From contig NZ_JANLCN010000013.1 in the NCBI RefSeq assembly GCF_024979255.1, positions 1 to 64,000 of the forward strand: a stretch of DNA of 64,000 nucleotides, given 5' to 3'. Below, piece after piece: positions 17,119-26,288 of the stretch (within the stretch, counting starts at the first letter, position 1; the number at the start of each line of letters is the position of its first letter). Source of the DNA: Herbiconiux moechotypicola. Lineage in GTDB: Bacteria > Actinomycetota > Actinomycetes > Actinomycetales > Microbacteriaceae. Under the pieces are notes generated by a model. The model was not told where the DNA came from and searched no databases. It worked only from the letters and a program-made list of their open reading frames with translations. A program made the position numbers and the translations under genes.

Positions 17119-18027
17119 CTACCCTTTGATTGCGCCGGCGAGCGCTCCGGATCCGCCCATGAGACGTTGAACCGCGATGTACAGCACGATCACCGGCAGC
17201 GAGTAGACGAGCGAGAAGGCGGCCAGCGGACCGTAGTCGACCGAACCGTGCTGACCGAAGAAGCTGTAGATCGCGACAGCGGCGGGCTGCTTTGCCGGAT
17301 CCAGGAGCAGCACGAACGGCACGAAGAAGTTCCCCCACGCTCCGATGAAGGTGTAAAGGAAGACGACCGCCAGCCCAGGCTTCATGAGCGGAAGCACGAT
17401 CACGCGCAGAGTCCTGAATGCACTCGCTCCATCGACCCAGGCGGCCTCCTCGAGGCTCACCGGGATGGAGTCCATGAAGTTCTTGGCCATCCAGATCGCG
17501 ATGGGCAACGAGCTCGCCGAGAGGAAGAGGATCGTTCCGATGGTCGAATCCACCAGGTTCAGCGACACGAACAGCGCGTAGACGGGCACCATGATCGCCG
17601 TAATCGGCAGACAGGTTCCGAAGATGACGGTGTAGAGAAATGGTTTGTTGAACCGGGACTGATACCTCGACAACGGGTAGGCCGCGAGCACCCCGACGGC
17701 CAGCGTGAGGATCCCCGTTCCGAACGACAGCAGCGCCGAGTTCCAGAGCGGACGGAACGTCTGATCGACGTTCAGAACGTCGCGGAAGTTGCCGATCGAC
17801 AAGCCCTCGGGCAGGTGCAGAACGAGGGTGGCGGCGGGATCGAACGCCGACAGCACGAGCCAGACCATGGGCAACAGGAACACCGCCGCCACCAGCACGA
17901 GCACCGTGTTGACGATCACCGCATCCACTCGTCGACTGGGTGACGCGACGCGATCCCTGACCTGCGGGGCCGGCGATTCGGGCGGGATCACGCGCTCCAC
18001 TGGCCGGGTTCGTTCTTCGATGACCAT
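17119..18027 (-). CDS. Carbohydrate ABC transporter permease (MalG-like)
   Basis: A 302-residue membrane permease of the carbohydrate uptake transporter-1 family. Six helices with the ABC-permease EAA loop SLEEAAWVDGASAFRTL.VIVLPL at ~200-222, where the cytoplasmic ATPase docks. Forms a heterodimer with the MalF-like subunit whose stop shares one base with this start (TGATG). No ATPase gene is in the cluster, so a shared MsmK/MsiK-type ATPase elsewhere in the genome must energise it, as is usual in actinomycetes. The 57-bp gap to the hydrolase gene contains no clear terminator. Confidence 0.95.
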   Translation of the reverse strand: MVIEERTRPVERVIPPESPAPQVRDRVASPSRRVDAVIVNTVLVLVAAVFLLPMVWLVLSAFDPAATLVLHLPEGLSIGNFRDVLNVDQTFRPLWNSALLSFGTGILTLAVGVLAAYPLSRYQSRFNKPFLYTVIFGTCLPITAIMVPVYALFVSLNLVDSTIGTILFLSASSLPIAIWMAKNFMDSIPVSLEEAAWVDGASAFRTLRVIVLPLMKPGLAVVFLYTFIGAWGNFFVPFVLLLDPAKQPAAVAIYSFFGQHGSVDYGPLAAFSLVYSLPVIVLYIAVQRLMGGSGALAGAIKG

Positions 18028-18953
18028 CAGATGTCCACTTCGGGTTTGAGCAGGCGCACGTAGATGACGGAGAAGACCGCACCGATCGCGAGCAGAACCA
18101 CCGCGACGGTCGTGCCGTATCCCACGCGGGAGAACTTGAACGCCTCCTGGTACGCCAGGAGAGGCAGGGTGGTCGAGTCGAACCCGGGCCCGCCCGCGGT
18201 CATGATGTAGATCAGGGCGAATACCGACATCGTCAGGAGCGTGGTGAGGAGGAGGTTCGCCGCCATCGCGCGGCGGATCATGGGCAGGGTGATGAGACGG
18301 AACATGGCGAACCCGCCGGCACCGTCGATGCTCGCAGACTCCTTGATCTCATCGGGGATCTCGTTGAGGGCCGCCGAGTAGACGAGCATCGAGAAGGTCG
18401 ACCCTCGCCAGATATTCGCCAGGATGACGGCGACCATCGGGTAGGTGTAGAGCCAGTTCGGCCCAGTGATACCGATGCCGGCCAGCAGGGCGTTGAGGGT
18501 GCCCGTGTTGTGGAAGAACGCGTAGGCAGCGAAGGCAGCGACCACCTCGGGGAGAACCCATGCCCCTACGAAGACGAGCCCGACGATCAGCCGCACCGGC
18601 TTCGACGCCCGCCGGAGCAGCAGGGCCGCCCCGAGCCCGAGCCCGTTCTGGCCGACGACGGCGGACGCCACGACGAAGATGAGCGTCAGGACGACCGAGA
18701 GCGGAAAAGTGGGGCTCGTGAAGAGCTGGCGGTAGTTGTCGAGACCCACGAACTGGGGGTTCGCCGCATTCGGGCCGGAGAGAGCCGTGTTGGTGAGCGA
18801 CCCGTACAGCGCCCAGACGATGGGTCCGAGAAGGAACACGAGCATGAGGATGATCGCCGGAGCCAGCGGGATCGCCCGGATGAGGGATCGGACCCGCGTC
18901 CGGGGCTGCCGAACCGCAGCAGCCCCGGACGCGGACGGGAGAGTCGTCGTCAC
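18027..18953 (-). CDS. Carbohydrate ABC transporter permease (MalF-like)
   Basis: A 308-residue permease with six hydrophobic helices; partner of the MalG-like subunit. The N-terminal part has LAPAIILMLVFLLGPIVWALY, a P-loop-less long first loop with FVGLDNYRQLF, and the EAA motif lies at IPDEIKESASIDGAGGFAMFRLITLPM. It overlaps the substrate-binding protein by 4 bp (ATGA) and the next permease by one base, giving a rigid operon order: binding protein, MalF, MalG, hydrolase. Confidence 0.95.
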   Translation of the reverse strand: MTTTLPSASGAAAVRQPRTRVRSLIRAIPLAPAIILMLVFLLGPIVWALYGSLTNTALSGPNAANPQFVGLDNYRQLFTSPTFPLSVVLTLIFVVASAVVGQNGLGLGAALLLRRASKPVRLIVGLVFVGAWVLPEVVAAFAAYAFFHNTGTLNALLAGIGITGPNWLYTYPMVAVILANIWRGSTFSMLVYSAALNEIPDEIKESASIDGAGGFAMFRLITLPMIRRAMAANLLLTTLLTMSVFALIYIMTAGGPGFDSTTLPLLAYQEAFKFSRVGYGTTVAVVLLAIGAVFSVIYVRLLKPEVDI

Positions 18954-20308
18954 CGACCCGACTCCGTGTTGTCCTCTCCGACGATTCCGATCACCGCTTG
19001 GTCGTACGCCTTGGCAGCGTCGGCCGGGCTGGTGCCGTTCACCACGGCTTCCGTCGCGATGGCGATCTGCTGAGAGATCTGCGGGTAGTCGGGGGTCGCC
19101 GGGCGGAAGTGGGTCACATCGACCTGATCGGTGAAGAACGGCACCGTGGGGTTCGCGCCCGTGTAGTCGGGCTCGGCGGCGACATCGTCACGCACCGCGA
19201 TCTGCGTACCCTCGACGGCGAACTTCAGCGCGTTCTGCTCGGAGAGCAGTGTCGTGATGAAGTCGAACGCCTCGTCGGGGTGCTTCGTCTTCGAGCCCAT
19301 GGCCACCGTCCAGCCACCTGACATCGAGGTGGTGCCTGCTCCGCCGCCATCCTGTGTCGGAATCGCCGCCCATCCGATCTTCTCGGTCCACTCCGGGAAC
19401 GGGGTGGCACCCGTGTCGGCCCATCCCGAGGGCAGCCACGATCCGTCGACGACCATGCCGACCTTGCCCTCGGGCAGCCACGTGCCCCAGACGGTCTGGG
19501 TCAGTGCCGGGTCGAGAGCGATCGACGCCTCGGGCGAATAACCCTCCCCGTAGACCGTGCTGATGAGCTCGAGGGTGTCCTCGAACCCTTGCGAGTTGAC
19601 CACCCACTTTCCGGTCTCCTCGTTGAACAGGCTGTCGTCGGTGCCGGAGAGGAAGGTCTGGAAGCCACGCATGGTGCCCGCTTCGGCGAGTTGGATGCCC
19701 GCGTAGATCTCCCAGGGGTAGACGTCCGGAACGTTGGCCTTGATCTTCTCGGCCGCGTCGAGCAGGTCGTCCCAGGACTCGGGTTCGAAGGGGAGCGGGA
19801 TGCCTGCAGCCTCGAAGACGTCCTTGTTGTACCAGAGCCCCTGGGTGTCGGTGCCGAGCGAGACGGCGTAGATGTTGCCGTCGACGCCTTCTCCAGCCGC
19901 CTTGGCAGCGTCGACGAACTGGCCCCAGTCCTCCCAGGCGGCGAGACGATCGTCCAGCGGAGCGAGGTATCCGGCCGCCGCATCGGACTTCACCTGGAAG
20001 CTGTCCTCGTAGATCACATCCGGCGCCGTCGCCTCGGATCGGTTCATGAGGGCGAGCTTGGTGAAGTAGTCGTCTGCGCTCGACTTGAGGGGTTGGAGAT
20101 CGACCGTGACCTCCGGGTTGGCCTCTTCGTACTCGGCCTTGGCCTGCTGCATGACCGCGTCCAGTGGGCTGGCATCTCCCTCGATGAGGTAGACGACCTT
20201 GAGTGTGGTCTGGTCAGACTCCCCGCTCTGGGCGGAGCTGCAGCCGGCGAGAGCCAGCACCGCCACTCCGGCCAGCACGGCGGTCAGCCGCTGTGAATGT
20301 GATCTCAC
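18950..20308 (-). CDS. Extracellular solute-binding lipoprotein of a sugar ABC transporter
   Basis: A 452-residue family-1 solute-binding lipoprotein that captures the oligosaccharide and delivers it to the permeases. Signal peptide with lipobox LALAGCSS, then the family pattern LKVVYLIEGDASPL, ...EYEEANPEVTVDLQ and the later GKVGMVVDGSWLP and PDEAFDFITTL segments. The GTG at 20308 is selected because AAGGAG lies 8-9 bases upstream; the frame is open further upstream but that stretch is promoter DNA. First gene of the transporter operon, repressed from an operator just upstream. Confidence 0.94.
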   Translation of the reverse strand: MRSHSQRLTAVLAGVAVLALAGCSSAQSGESDQTTLKVVYLIEGDASPLDAVMQQAKAEYEEANPEVTVDLQPLKSSADDYFTKLALMNRSEATAPDVIYEDSFQVKSDAAAGYLAPLDDRLAAWEDWGQFVDAAKAAGEGVDGNIYAVSLGTDTQGLWYNKDVFEAAGIPLPFEPESWDDLLDAAEKIKANVPDVYPWEIYAGIQLAEAGTMRGFQTFLSGTDDSLFNEETGKWVVNSQGFEDTLELISTVYGEGYSPEASIALDPALTQTVWGTWLPEGKVGMVVDGSWLPSGWADTGATPFPEWTEKIGWAAIPTQDGGGAGTTSMSGGWTVAMGSKTKHPDEAFDFITTLLSEQNALKFAVEGTQIAVRDDVAAEPDYTGANPTVPFFTDQVDVTHFRPATPDYPQISQQIAIATEAVVNGTSPADAAKAYDQAVIGIVGEDNTESGR

Positions 20309-20375
20309 GGAATACTCCTTTGTTTTCCAGTCGCTCGATAAGCTCGACGTGCCGTGTGGCGACACCTCACCCCGT

Positions 20376-20427
20376 ATGGGATCGATGCCACATTGAGTAC
20401 GATATGGATCGAGCCGACTCTCGTCAA
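20376..20427 (-). promoter_or_regulatory. Promoter and LacI-family operator of the transporter operon
   Basis: On the minus strand, TTGACG (20427-20422), 17 bp, TATCGT (20404-20399), immediately followed by a 21-bp element at 20396-20376 (plus-strand ATGGGATCGATGCCACATTGA is 21 bases; half-sites TGGGAT and CCACA). The same element, differing at two positions, precedes the ROK kinase gene. Its position downstream of the -10 fits repression by the neighbouring LacI-type protein. Confidence 0.75.
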
Positions 20428-20486
20428 GACCTCGAACGCAAATGTAAGGTCGTGAGGAATTCGACCATGGACACGAAGGGAGCAGC

Positions 20487-21518
20487 GTGAACGACCGCAA
20501 CGCCATACCCCGACGCCCCACGATCGACGACGTCGCCAAGCTCGCCGGCGTCTCACGGTCGACGACAGCTCGGGCCCTGAGCGGATCGGGCTACGCAGCT
20601 GCCGACGTACGCGATCGCGTGCTCTCAGCCGCCGAACAGCTCGGCTACGTCGCCGACTCGCTCGCCGGCAGTCTCCGGAGCCGGAAGAGCACGTCGGTGG
20701 GAGTTCTGGTCTCCAACATGCGCGACCCGTTCTACGCGGCGCTCGCCGCAGGAATCGGCCAGCGGGCCCAAGCGGCCGGGTACACGATGATCGTGATCGA
20801 CGACCGCGAGTCGACCGCCGAGGAGATGAAGGCGGCGAGAGTGTTCGTAGGCATGCGCGTGGGCGGCGTGATCGTCACGCCTCTGTCGAAAGACGTCGGC
20901 GAGTACTTCCGCTCCCAGCACATCCCGGTGGTCGAGGTCGACCGGACCTTCGGAGTGGATGCCACGGATGCGGTCTTGATCGACAACGTCGGCGCGTCTC
21001 GCAGGCTCCTCGACCTGCTCATCGGGCTCGGGCATCGACGGATCGCACTCCTCACCGACGAGCTCTACTGGACCACGGGTGCTGGGCGGTTCCGCGGATA
21101 TTCCGACGCCCTCGCGGCGGCGGGGCTCGAGGTGCAGGAGGACCTCGTCGTCTCCGTCGCCCTCGACGTGGAAGCGGCGCGGGCGAGCTCGGTCGAGCTT
21201 CTCACCCAGCCCGATCGACCCACCGCCGTCTTCGCGGCGAACAGCCTGCTCACCGAAGGTCTCTGGCGAGCGACGGCCGACCTGGGACTGAGGGTGCCCG
21301 AAGACCTCAGCATCGTCGCGTTCGACGACGCCCCCTGGATGAGCATGGTCAGCCCTGGCGTCACGGCCGTGTCACAAGACATAGTCGGGCTCGGGGAGGC
21401 CTCGATGACGCGGCTGCTCGCCCGGATGTCCGACCCATCTGGACCGCGCGAGACGATCGTCGTGAACGCGCAGCTGCTCGCCAGAGGGTCGACCGCGCCT
21501 CCGAGAGATCACTCCTAG
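20487..21518 (+). CDS. LacI family transcriptional regulator
   Basis: A 343-residue LacI/GalR repressor. HTH at ~11-35 (PTIDDVAKLAGVSRSTTARAL), hinge helix (SLAGSLRSRKSTSVGVL) and a periplasmic-binding-type effector domain (SNMRDPFYAALAAGIGQRA to FDDAPWMSMVSPGVTAV). The GTG start at 20487 has AAGGGAG upstream. It is divergent from the ABC operon and followed by the ROK-SIS-mannosidase operon; two near-identical operators stand in front of both, so this protein most likely controls the whole locus in response to a released sugar. Confidence 0.93.
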   Translation: MNDRNAIPRRPTIDDVAKLAGVSRSTTARALSGSGYAAADVRDRVLSAAEQLGYVADSLAGSLRSRKSTSVGVLVSNMRDPFYAALAAGIGQRAQAAGYTMIVIDDRESTAEEMKAARVFVGMRVGGVIVTPLSKDVGEYFRSQHIPVVEVDRTFGVDATDAVLIDNVGASRRLLDLLIGLGHRRIALLTDELYWTTGAGRFRGYSDALAAAGLEVQEDLVVSVALDVEAARASSVELLTQPDRPTAVFAANSLLTEGLWRATADLGLRVPEDLSIVAFDDAPWMSMVSPGVTAVSQDIVGLGEASMTRLLARMSDPSGPRETIVVNAQLLARGSTAPPRDHS

Positions 21519-21531
21519 CGCGGAGCCGCGG

Positions 21532-21587
21532 TTGACGCGCGCGTCGATCTGGCTCTAGTGTCTGACATGGGATCGATATCACATTGA
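21532..21587 (+). promoter_or_regulatory. Promoter and LacI-family operator of the ROK operon
   Basis: TTGACG (21532-21537), 18 bp, TAGTGT (21556-21561), then a 21-bp operator at 21567-21587 that matches the one before the ABC operon at 19 of 21 positions (GATCGAT core, TGGGAT left, TCACATTGA right). The operator covers the expected transcription start, a repressing position. Confidence 0.75.
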
Positions 21588-21624
21588 TCCCTGGAAGTAC
21601 ACTGCCCGCGAAGAAGGGACAACG

Positions 21625-22608
21625 ATGTCATCTGAGCCCTGCGCTCTCGCCCTCGATATCGGCGGCACGAAGCTCGCCGTCGGTGTCGTCGATGCCGACG
21701 GCACCGTCAGAAGCATGCTGGTGGAGCCGACTCGGCGGACCGAGGGCCCCGACGTCATCGTGCCTCGGTTGTTCGACATGGGTCGGCGCTCGATCACGGA
21801 GGCGGGACTGACCGTCGACGAGGTGAGCGCCGTCGGAATCGCATGCGGCGGTCCACTCGACTCCGCGGCGGGAGTGCTGCTGTCTCCCCTGCACCTCCCG
21901 GACTGGTCTCAGCTTCCGATCGGCGCGCTCGCAGCGGCGGAGTTCGGCGTTCCCGCCACGCTGGTCAACGACGCCAGTGCCGGGGCTTGGGGCGAGTTCC
22001 GGTTCGGTGCCGGACGCGGAACACGCTCCCTGATCTATCTGACCGTGTCGACGGGGATGGGTGGTGGTGCGGTCTTCAACGGCGAGCTCCACTACGGTGC
22101 GGCCGGCAACGGTGGCGAGTTCGGCCACGTGATGGTCAGACCCGGCGGCAGGCTCTGCACCTGTGGCCGCTTGGGCTGCGTGGAGGCCTACGCTTCAGGA
22201 ACGGCGATCGCCGCGTACGCCTCGGAGCTCGTCGCGACCGGCGCACCCTCGTCGCTGAACGAGCTCGACGCCATCACGGCAGCGGATGTGTCCGCCCGGT
22301 CGACGACCGACCCCGTGGCCGGGCGCGTGTGGGGGGAGGGCATGGCAGCCCTCGGTGTGGCGATCACCGATCTCGTGAATGTGATCGAACCTGACGCGGT
22401 GATCATCGGTGGCGGTCTCACGCGGTCGGGCGCACTGCTGCTTCATCCGGTTCGCGAGGCGGTGCGAACATCTGCCATGCCTCCCGCCGGTGCCGCCGTG
22501 CGAGTGGTGCTGTCAGAGCTCGGTGACGCCGCGTGCCTGGTCGGTGCCGGCACCGTCGCGCTCGACAGGCATCTCGCCGCGTCGAAGGGAGTGACCGTTC
22601 ATGCATGA
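21625..22608 (+). CDS. ROK family sugar kinase
   Basis: A 327-residue ROK kinase that phosphorylates a free hexose or amino sugar. N-terminal ATP motif LALDIGGTKLAVGVVD, substrate loop LVNDASAGAWGEFRFG, ROK signature GEFGHVMVRPGG, zinc motif CTCGRLGCVEAYAS and the IIGGGLTRSG phosphate loop. No N-terminal HTH, so it is a kinase and not a regulator. Preceded by a LacI-type operator; it overlaps the SIS gene by 8 bp. The likely substrate is the mannose or another sugar released by the hydrolases here; the sequence alone does not decide which. Confidence 0.92.
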   Translation: MSSEPCALALDIGGTKLAVGVVDADGTVRSMLVEPTRRTEGPDVIVPRLFDMGRRSITEAGLTVDEVSAVGIACGGPLDSAAGVLLSPLHLPDWSQLPIGALAAAEFGVPATLVNDASAGAWGEFRFGAGRGTRSLIYLTVSTGMGGGAVFNGELHYGAAGNGGEFGHVMVRPGGRLCTCGRLGCVEAYASGTAIAAYASELVATGAPSSLNELDAITAADVSARSTTDPVAGRVWGEGMAALGVAITDLVNVIEPDAVIIGGGLTRSGALLLHPVREAVRTSAMPPAGAAVRVVLSELGDAACLVGAGTVALDRHLAASKGVTVHA

Positions 22609-23182
22609 ATCGACCGAGCATCAGCTGGCCGAGCACGTGTCGGTCGGCGAGAAGGTCATCGAACTCGCATCTGCGGTCGACGGGGTCGCCCGGGTCATGC
22701 GCGACGCCCTTCGTGCCGGAGGCACGGTCTATTCCTTCGGTAATGGCGGGAGCGCATCCGACGCCCAACATTTCACGGGCGAGCTGATCGGCCACTACAA
22801 ACGAGATCGGCGGCCGCTCGCTGCTGTCACGCTGGGATCCGACTCCACGACGATGACGTGCATCGCCAACGACTACGCCTATGCCGACGTGTTCTCGCGT
22901 CAGGTGGCCGCGCTCGCCCATGAGAATGACGTGGTGGCCGCATTCACGACCAGCGGGATGTCACCCAACGTGGTGGCGGCACTCGCCTGCGCCCAAAAGA
23001 ACGGTGCTATCACGGTGCTCTTCGGGGGCGGTGACGGCGGTGACGCACTCACCCACGCCGACTACGCCCTGCTGTCTCCGTCGCAGTCCACACCGCGCAT
23101 TCAGGAGGCCCACACCCTCTTCCTCCACGCCATCAGCGAGTACCTGGATGCATGGGCCGCGGGAGAGGAGTCGCTCGCGTGA
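22601..23182 (+). CDS. SIS-domain sugar-phosphate isomerase (GmhA-like)
   Basis: A 193-residue single SIS domain of the phosphoheptose isomerase (GmhA/DiaA) group. Motifs: YSFGNGGSASDAQHFTGELIG, LGSDSTTMTCIANDY, FTTSGMSPNVVAAL and the C-terminal IQEAHTLFLHAISEYLD helix. In lipopolysaccharide producers GmhA makes heptose-7-phosphate; in a Gram-positive sugar locus beside a ROK kinase, isomerisation of a phosphorylated released sugar is more plausible, but this is inference. It overlaps both neighbours (8 bp and 4 bp), so expression is coupled. Confidence 0.88.
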   Translation: MHESTEHQLAEHVSVGEKVIELASAVDGVARVMRDALRAGGTVYSFGNGGSASDAQHFTGELIGHYKRDRRPLAAVTLGSDSTTMTCIANDYAYADVFSRQVAALAHENDVVAAFTTSGMSPNVVAALACAQKNGAITVLFGGGDGGDALTHADYALLSPSQSTPRIQEAHTLFLHAISEYLDAWAAGEESLA

Positions 23183-25824
23183 ACCGCGGAGACCGTACAG
23201 GTACCAGCGCCGGCGTTGCGCCGATGGCGAATGCTCCCACCGGGTTCAGACCGGATGGGGGGTCAGGCGTCGATCGACCCGTCGCCACCCACCCACGCCA
23301 GATCCATATGATCGGCAACGCCCACATCGACCCGGTGTGGCTGTGGCCCTGGCAGGAGGGGTATCAGGAGGCGCGAGCGACCTTCCAGTCGGCGATCGAT
23401 CGAATGGACGAGTACGACGACTTCATCTTCACCTGCGACCAGATGGTGCTGCTCAGTTGGGTGGAGGAGTCCGACCCGGTGTTGTTCGCGCGCATCCGGC
23501 AGCGTGTAGAGGAGGGACGCTGGGTGAACGTCGGCGGCTGGTGGGTGGAACCGGACTGCAACATGCCCATGGGAGAGTCGTTCGCCCGACAGGGCCTTTA
23601 CGGGCAGCGGTATCTGCAGTCGCGCTTCGGCCGTCCTGCGACCTTCGCGATGAATGTCGACCCGTTCGGTCACAACGCGATGCTGCCCCAGATCCTGCGG
23701 TCGCAGGGGATGACGGGGTATGCGTTTCTTCGACCCGGCCCGCACGAGAAGACCCTCCCCGGGTCGGTCTTCTGGTGGGAGTCGCCCGACGGCAGCCGCG
23801 TTCTCGCGTGCCGCATCCCGTACGAGTACCAGAGCAGCGGCGGCGAGATCGACGAGCAGGCCCAGCGGTCGATCGGGCAGCTGGAGCCCGAGTTGCACGA
23901 CGTCATGGTGTTCTTCGGCGTCGGCAACCACGGCGGAGGGCCGACCAAAGCCAATATCGAATCGATCTATCGTTTCGACCGGATGGGGTCGTTCGGAAGC
24001 ATGAAGATGTCATCACCTCCTCAGTTCTTCGACGAGTTCTCGGCGCGCGCCGGGCGCGAGGGCCTGGACTCGCTGCCCGTCTGGCGCGGCGATCTGCAGC
24101 ACCACGCCCCGGGCTGCTACTCCTCCCACTCCGGGATCAAACTCTGGCAGCGGAAGGCGCAGGCGACCGTGTTGTCGGCCGAACGGTGGGCTGCGGTGGT
24201 GACTATCACCACCGGCGTCGACTACCCGAAGGCTGATCTCGAGAACGCGTGGAAGCAGGTGCTGTTCAACCAGTTCCACGACGTCTTGCCCGGTTCAGCC
24301 CTCGAGACGGCCTATGACGACGCGCGCGACCAGCTCGGCGAAGCGATCTCCATCGCGAAGAGGATCATCACCCGCTCGCAGAACATCATCGCGCGCCAGA
24401 TCGACATCCCGCTGGAGCCCAGCCACCAACCGGTGGTGGTCTTCAACCCTCACCCGTGGCCCACGACCTCCGTGCTGGATCTGCAGTACCAGACCGGTGC
24501 GCGCCCGGACGGTATGCACATGGTGGATGCGGCCGGCAGGCCGGTTCCCTCGCAGAACGTCCGTGCGCTCTCCGTCGGCGACGAGGGCCGCGGAGCAATC
24601 GCCTTCCAGTCGGATCTGCCGGCTTTCGGATACCGGCTCTACTACCTGCGCGGAGGGGCGGCCCCGGCGGGTGCCGCCTGGGGTGATGCTTCGCCGCAGC
24701 CGCTTCACTCATCCGAGCACACACTGGAGAATCGCCATCTCCGGCTCACATTGGATCCCGACACCGGGTGGCTCAGCTCCCTCGTCGACAAGCGCAGTGG
24801 AGCGGATCTCGCGGCGAACGCCCTGGGCGACCACCACACCCAGATCTGCCAAGACCCGACGGACACGTGGGGTCACAGAGTGGTCAGCTACAACTGGCCC
24901 GGCGTGCCCTTGCGCACGGATCGCATCTCGCTGCGCGAGTCCGGCCCACTTCGCTCTCGCATCCGCGTGGAGCGCAGCTGGGGGAGGTCCACGATGATCG
25001 AGGACTTCATCCTCGGCCACGACAGCGACCAGGTCGAGGTGCGGGTGACGATCGACTGGCGCGAGCGGGCACACATGCTCAAGCTCCGATTCCCTGTCGC
25101 CGTCTCTGACCCGACGGCCACGTTCGAGATCCCGTTCGGCACGCTCGAGCGCCCGGTGAACGGGTCGGAGGAGCCAGGACAGTCGTGGGTCGATCTGACG
25201 GGTGACACCGAAGCGCACGGACGCGTCGGACTCGCGGTGGTCAACAACGCCAAGCACGGCTACGACGCATCCCCGGCGCGTGTTCTCGACGACGGGCGGG
25301 TGGAGTCGGCGAGCATCGGCATCACCGCCGTGCGCAGCCCTGTCTACTCGTGGCACGACCCCCGACTCCTCGATCCCGAGGAGTCGTACTCCTACCAGGA
25401 CCAAGGGGTGCAGACCTTCACCTACCTCCTCGTCCCGCACGGCGCCGACTGGCGTGAGGCCGATCTGACCCGTCGTGCTGCGCTCCTCGGCTCGGCGCCG
25501 AGAGCGATGATGGAGTCGTTCCACGAGGGACCGCTCAGGCCATCAGCCTCCTTCGCTTCAGACCGCGGAGGCTCCGTCATGATCACGGCGATCAAGGGGA
25601 GCGAGGACGACGGAGTGGACGGAACGGACTTGATCGTGCGAGCGGTCGAGACCTCGGGCTCGGCGACGACGGTCGAGCTCGACCTTCCGCTCGTGGGCCG
25701 CACCCTCACGGCGGAGTTCGCCGCCCACCAGATCCGCACCTGGAGGATTCCGCGCGACCCGGAGTCGCCTGCCGTCGAAGTGGACCTCGTGGAATGGCCG
25801 GTGCCCACGACGATCGTGCCATGA
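23179..25824 (+). CDS. GH38 alpha-mannosidase
   Basis: An 881-residue cytoplasmic-type alpha-mannosidase (no signal peptide). Zinc site HID at ~49-51 in GNAHIDPVWLW, EPDCNMP (~125-130), nucleophile Asp161 in NVDPFGHN, and VGNHGGGPT carrying a further zinc histidine. A three-helix bundle and a large C-terminal beta domain follow. The GTG at 23179 is chosen because GGAGAGGAG sits just upstream and it overlaps the isomerase stop; ATG at 23152 or 23224 are alternatives. It would trim alpha-mannosides after import by the divergent ABC system, feeding the ROK kinase and SIS isomerase. Confidence 0.94.
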   Translation: MNRGDRTGTSAGVAPMANAPTGFRPDGGSGVDRPVATHPRQIHMIGNAHIDPVWLWPWQEGYQEARATFQSAIDRMDEYDDFIFTCDQMVLLSWVEESDPVLFARIRQRVEEGRWVNVGGWWVEPDCNMPMGESFARQGLYGQRYLQSRFGRPATFAMNVDPFGHNAMLPQILRSQGMTGYAFLRPGPHEKTLPGSVFWWESPDGSRVLACRIPYEYQSSGGEIDEQAQRSIGQLEPELHDVMVFFGVGNHGGGPTKANIESIYRFDRMGSFGSMKMSSPPQFFDEFSARAGREGLDSLPVWRGDLQHHAPGCYSSHSGIKLWQRKAQATVLSAERWAAVVTITTGVDYPKADLENAWKQVLFNQFHDVLPGSALETAYDDARDQLGEAISIAKRIITRSQNIIARQIDIPLEPSHQPVVVFNPHPWPTTSVLDLQYQTGARPDGMHMVDAAGRPVPSQNVRALSVGDEGRGAIAFQSDLPAFGYRLYYLRGGAAPAGAAWGDASPQPLHSSEHTLENRHLRLTLDPDTGWLSSLVDKRSGADLAANALGDHHTQICQDPTDTWGHRVVSYNWPGVPLRTDRISLRESGPLRSRIRVERSWGRSTMIEDFILGHDSDQVEVRVTIDWRERAHMLKLRFPVAVSDPTATFEIPFGTLERPVNGSEEPGQSWVDLTGDTEAHGRVGLAVVNNAKHGYDASPARVLDDGRVESASIGITAVRSPVYSWHDPRLLDPEESYSYQDQGVQTFTYLLVPHGADWREADLTRRAALLGSAPRAMMESFHEGPLRPSASFASDRGGSVMITAIKGSEDDGVDGTDLIVRAVETSGSATTVELDLPLVGRTLTAEFAAHQIRTWRIPRDPESPAVEVDLVEWPVPTTIVP

Positions 25825-26288
25825 CCGACCCAGGACCATCGAGCGCTCGATCGTCATCGAGGCCCCCGCGGCCGAGATCGCCCCGCACCTCCGCGACCTC
25901 ACCCGGTGGGTCGGGGAGGTCGCCGTGGGAGGGGCAGGATCCGAACCTGAAGCGCGCCTACACCGGCACACCCGGCGAGGTCGGCTCCACCTATGCGTGG
26001 AACGGGAACCGCAAGGCCGGCGCCGGAACGATGGTCGTCACCCGCGTCGACCCCGCCGAGATCGGGATCGACCTCGCCTTCACGGCTCCGTTCAAGTCGA
26101 CGAGCACGGTCACGTTCCGGTTCGTCGACGAGGATGCGGCCACCCGCGTGGTGTGGTCGATGCAGAGCCCCGAGAACGTGATGGCGAAGATCATGCGGGT
26201 GTTCATCAACATGGACAAGCTGATCGGCGCCGACTTCGACAAGGGGCTCACGCAACTCAAGGCCGAGGTCGAGTCACCCTCGACCTGA
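25821..26288 (+). pseudogene. SRPBCC family protein with compensating frameshifts near the N-terminus
   Basis: From WEGQDPNLKRAYTG onward the frame encodes a normal SRPBCC (START-like) domain to its C-terminal helix. The expected N-terminus (ERSIVIEAPAAEIAPHLRDL, then TRW) is also present but in a different frame, between ~25838 and ~25900. The ATG at 25821 and the C-terminal part share one frame, so one base is missing just after the start and one extra base lies near 25905-25912. As written, the frame stays open (155 residues) but ~25 residues are scrambled. The start overlaps the mannosidase stop (ATGA). Either a doubly mutated gene or two sequence errors; function unknown. Confidence 0.7.
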
